A stretch of DNA of 64,000 bases, from positions 15,050,769 to 15,114,768 of the forward strand of contig NC_049983.1 in NCBI RefSeq assembly GCF_000003815.2, read 5' to 3'. Position 1 is the first letter of the stretch, and every line of letters starts with the position of its first letter. A model generated the notes under the pieces. That model did not search any database, was not told where the DNA came from, and was given only the letters and a program-made list of their open reading frames with translations. A program made the position numbers and the translations under genes. The stretch is from Branchiostoma floridae (lineage: Eukaryota > Chordata > Leptocardii > Amphioxiformes > Branchiostomatidae). Shown piece by piece: positions 60,501 to 64,000 of the stretch.

Positions 60501-63500
60501 ATTTTTTGCTACCTAACCAAGCACGATGGGCCTTGGAATAATTATTAGTTCCCTTCCCACTTTAATTTTTTGTCTTAGATAATTTGTTTAAAACACTGTA
60601 TCATTTGCAGTTATAATTGTTTCTGCCAGAGGATTTTCCCAGACACAGAAATTATGTTCAATATTGACTTGTCTGTGAAGTAAGCCAGTTGTAGCCTTTT
60701 CAGCACCAAGGAGAGCACCTATCCTGGTGAATGTAGGAACTTCATCATCTTCATGTTACAGTTTGCATTCAACCAATGTATCATATCCTCTGTGTACAGG
60801 AACCTGATTGATGATTGGATGGAGCACTACCGTATCGCCATGCACATCAGGTCTCCCCACCTCGCCACGCTGTCGCACCGTCCTGGTAAACAGTCTGCCC
60901 GACGTACGATCCAGTCCGCCCGCCCCGCCGCGAAGACTCCTCTGACCTCGCTCTTCCACCAGATCTCCAAGGATGAGGATGGGGATGAGGAGGGGGAGAA
61001 GGTGGAGGAGAGGAACCCTCCCACCAAGCACCAGTCCTTCCGCTCCCCATCAGCACCACCGCGGCACATGATACAGGAGAGGCCGCTGACGGCAGCCTCG
61101 TCACGGCCCTTCAGCTCAGCAGAGGCGCTGTCAAGAAAGGGTGAAACAGACTCCAGAGTGCGTCTGGATCTGGGGAGTGCTAAAGAGGGAGAGCCCAAGT
61201 CCCAGGCTGGGTCTGCCAAGACAAGGCAGCAGTCCACTTCCAGTGCAGGGTAAGGATCCCTCTACTACCAGTGTACAAAATACTTTTCTGAGCCAAAAGC
61301 TCAGCTTGGGGCAAAAACAAAGTTGCACACCTTGTTACACTACCTACAATTCACTAATTTATGAAAAAAAGGTACAATACATACATACATACATAACCTT
61401 TTACATAATCATATTACTTATAAGCAAGCATGTGCACGTGTGTGATTGCTGCTGTTCTGTTCTTCCGATAATGTCCATCTGCCGAAGAATCTGTAATTAC
61501 TGATATGGCTAATATGACACAGAGCTGCCTCTGTCTATTTATTTCTTCCAAGTAAATTGACTACAAAATCGAGTTCTGAGGCTCAAAATCTAAGTTGCAC
61601 CCTTTGCAACCTGAGTTTAGAAGTAAGTTGCACCAAGCAAAAAGTGGTTGCAATGTGCAAGTGTGCAAGTGGTATTTTGCACGCTGACTACATGCCTGTC
61701 CTTCTGTAATCTACATAAGGATCTCTTTAACTTAGTTTTTCCCATGTAAATTTGTAAAAGCTTACATACTTTAAAAGAGTGGCAAATCCCTTTATTATCC
61801 AAGGACCATCTGATTGAAGTTCTGAAAATTCATTAACCCTTTGCTTATTCTTTCCTAGGTCTCCGATGCGAGCTCCCTCAAGCCTCTTCCCAAAGAGTGC
61901 CAGCCATGCCAACCTGTCCACCCCCGAGCGTGTGCGTACCCCGCTGCGGGAGGGCTGCCCCGTCTCGCTGCGTGCTGAGATCCTGGGAGAGGGCATCCTG
62001 GCCTGCAAGTGTAGCAAGCACAAAGTTCCGCTGGTCATGGACCTGGAATTCGACCGTCTCCTCAAGGAGTTTCTTCCCAAGAACCAGCTGATAATCATCG
62101 CTGTCACCTCTACGTACTACACGAACGCTAACCCGTGTGATTCCATGTTAGAACGGATGTACATAGACCGGAACAAAAACAGGACGATGCCTTGCGTGCA
62201 GAGCCGGTCCGATCCCTTCAGAATATTCAAGTACGACATGGCGGTGGCGGCTGAGCGGACGGACTATGACCAGCCACTGCTGCTGAGGAGACACAACGCC
62301 GTGGCAGGCATGTTCCTGATGTACTACAGCGGGAAGCTGCTCTTCTGTGACCACATCTTCAACGGCTATGGTAACGCAAAGAAGGACCTCGTCAAGCAGA
62401 TACTGAAGACCAAGCATGATGCCAAAATGGGAAACTTCCTGCCAGCTGACTTCCGATTTTGGTGAGTGTAACACTTTTGCCAGCTTTTGCATGTTATACA
62501 TGTCGTACACAGCCTTGTAACTGTTTGGCAAAGGTTTGTGTTTGCGACAAGGAGTTTTGTTTGAATTTACTGCTTACCTGTACTGGGTAAATAGAACTGA
62601 ATCAGAGCAGCTGTCTTAATATCACACCATATACTTCCTCACCTAGGTATCAAGAAGCGCCAAAGTTGAAGGAAAGTCCATTTTAGAGGTCTGGTGGAAA
62701 AGATCCCTCAATACTACAGATGCAGACATGTAACTTTGAATGTAGCAGAACAGCACCTATTTGATGCACCTGATGTACACTCTTTCAGCACCCGTGTGGC
62801 TCCTGTTTTTATGTGTAAATCTACATAAAGTTTTTTCTACAAGAAGTTTTTTCAGCACCAAGGACAGCACCTGTCCTGTTGACTGTAGGAACATATTCAT
62901 GACTTTATCTTCACTATGTTACTATTTTCATTTATCCAATGTATGAACTGTTCATCAAACAGTTTTCTCCTTTCCTTCTTCTTTTCAGATCTATTGTTTG
63001 TATGTTTTGAACTCTGCCATACATAAATTATTGTTTCTATGTGAGGAGTATGAGGGCAATTGGTGAAAGACTAAAAAGATTTCATTTGTGAGGAGGAATA
63101 TTGCCTTTTTACCTTCCAAAAGCCAATGTCAGACAGTGAACAAGCTTTGGCCATGTTGATCATCTCGACGTCACCATATTTTCAAATCAACAGAGGATTG
63201 TGTGTATTTTTTGCCTAAAAATCTATGCTCTACAGGGCTTGGTGACCTGCAAACATAGGACAATCTGTAATATTCCAAGATAATCAAAAGCACACTAGGC
63301 AATATTACTGAAGAAAATGTCATTTAGAGCTCACAAACTTGTCGGCCAATCAATTTCCTTGCCATGTGACGGGCATATTAGAAACATCTCTTGGAAAAGC
63401 CTACTGTACTTTACCAATTAAAAGTCAAGGCTATGAAATGAGTGTCATGAACTAAGATAACCTATAGGTACATGTAACATTTACTACATTTATCAATAGA

Positions 63501-63697
63501 ACATTATGGTTTGTTTTCTGTTGTAGCCCCAGCAGAGGGAAGGCTGGTCCCCGTGCCGCCTGGGGAGGAGAGATCGGGGGGACAGGGATAGGGAAGAGTG
63601 GCAAGCCAGGACTACCCAGAGATGCCAGGTCAGACAGAACATCGTCTATCTCCAGCGTCGACTCACGGGAATTCTATGTGGATGCAAATCGCTGGAG
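51564..63697 (+). CDS. FAM194-domain protein, C3orf20-like, 3' end beyond or alternative
   Basis: Function unknown. Exons: 51564-52467, 55537-55626, 56593-56679, 56909-57002, 57326-57559, 58280-58550, 58811-58942, 59128-59235, optional 59700-59993 (or to TAG 60074), 60328-60446, 60800-61249, 61859-62461, then either 62647-62686 (stop) or 63527-63697 (gene leaves the window). Phases agree at each join. The N-terminal 301 residues are charged and of low complexity. Residues about 455-604 form the FAM194 domain (DGSCSVFYPSGRVAISI, LYADN-like, FTPSGHGCCYHPNGVPR, DGTISKQWSW). Exon 12 carries a second conserved block (ILGEGILACKCSKHKVPLVMD, YYTNANPCDSM, GNFLPADFRF) that I associate with human C3orf20. 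ERICH6/ERICH6B share only the first domain. The start is the Met after a pyrimidine-rich leader; earlier noncoding exons are possible. Confidence 0.82.
52468..55536 (+). other. Large first intron of the FAM194-family gene
   Basis: Begins gtgaga and ends in a ctccag acceptor. It is AT-rich. I saw no coding exon, RNA gene or clear repeat in it; the open frames inside are short and featureless. Confidence 0.6.
58597..58692. repeat. Three-copy short tandem repeat in an intron
   Basis: The phrase gatagggactaggtagggca (with variants) followed by ctg(c/t)atgggt occurs three times at about 35-bp spacing, shortly after the donor of the FAM194 exon ending at 58550. Confidence 0.75.
59700..60074 (+). 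CDS. Alternative or optional exon of the FAM194-family gene
   Basis: After a good acceptor (ttccccag ending at 59699) the frame set by the previous exon stays open for 124 codons to TAG at 60072-60074. The peptide is Ser/Arg/Asp/Gln-rich and low-complexity. An internal phase-0 GC donor (gag|gcaagt at 59991-59999) would give a 98-codon cassette that joins in frame to the exon at 60328. Skipping the exon altogether also keeps frame. So three outcomes are possible: cassette, early end, or skip. Confidence 0.55.
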   Translation, partial: SRWARVSATKKERDRKRPSGSNLGGTKDNKDLGRPDSARGSSAKVRQDSDPQATPRGSVVGVRQGSAKDRRDQDRKESVTGRDETSGKQASGSAGNLEASQSDVREFIQQNQSVSKRLWEIGSK

Positions 63698-64000
63698 GTG
63701 AGGTTTCCTACTTGACAATGTGTAACTCTAAGATTCATCCCTCTCCGACTTAAACTTCAAACAGTATAGGCCAGTTCTGGATGGAAGCATAGCAGTTACA
63801 GCTACATTTGTGCTAGCAAATAGAATAATTATTCATGACAGTTCAACGGGCAAAGAAACACTGTTTTGCCTTTTTGTGTGTCATAATCTGCACACAAATA
63901 AGCTCAGCAGCCAGGGCCATACCAGCACTAGGAAATCATTCTTCTTGATCTCAGACAGATCTTTTAAGCTGTCTGTAGGCAACTTGTGAGATAATTATGT

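Noticed and set aside
60756-61237. Antisense open frames over a FAM194-family exon
   Set aside because: The sense frame fits splice phases on both sides; the antisense frames are shadows.

Overview
The window reads as genomic DNA of an invertebrate chordate, most likely an amphioxus (Branchiostoma). The evidence is many short exons with GT-AG introns, one-to-one relatives of vertebrate genes (a single MET-type receptor, LRGUK, MRPS33, a chondroitin-4-sulfotransferase-like enzyme, a FAM194/C3orf20-like protein), an intronless TRIM-like gene and a dense load of small inverted-repeat elements and minisatellites. Species is inferred, not proven.

Layout. 1-5 kb: last coding exon of a CHST11/12/13-type sulfotransferase (+) and its 3'UTR. 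5-21 kb: gene-poor, repeat-rich DNA with a 100-N assembly gap (7554-7653), several tandem arrays, and a complete LTR retroelement (10552-14317). That element has identical 179-bp LTRs, a tRNA-Leu-like primer site and a polypurine tract. Its only ORF carries a CCHC knuckle, a retropepsin-like domain without the catalytic motif, and a 24-copy in-frame minisatellite. 21.4-33.1 kb: a full 20-exon MET/RON receptor tyrosine kinase gene (+, 1341 aa). 35.4-36.4 kb: intronless RING/B-box/coiled-coil gene (-). 36.4-39.7 kb: repeats. 39.8-40.9 kb: MRPS33 (+, 106 aa). 41.9-49.0 kb: LRGUK (-, 19 exons, 853 aa), convergent with MRPS33. 51.6 kb to the right edge: FAM194-family C3orf20-like gene (+), head-to-head with LRGUK and running out of the window, with two possible early ends.

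The genes are not an operon and share no pathway. Their common thread is linkage: from memory, the human counterparts MET, LRGUK and MRPS33 lie on 7q31-q34, while C3orf20, MST1R (RON) and CHST13 lie on chromosome 3, so the window looks like a compact piece of one pre-duplication chordate linkage block.

Most notable observations: the MET-like receptor lacks the furin-type basic site and the C-terminal double-tyrosine docking site; a roughly 110-bp mobile element is present three times, each copy flanked by its own perfect 9-bp target duplication; the LTR element is recent and non-autonomous; LRGUK uses a GC-AG intron and the FAM194 gene shows a similar candidate donor. I saw no prokaryote-type system, CRISPR array, rRNA or tRNA gene.
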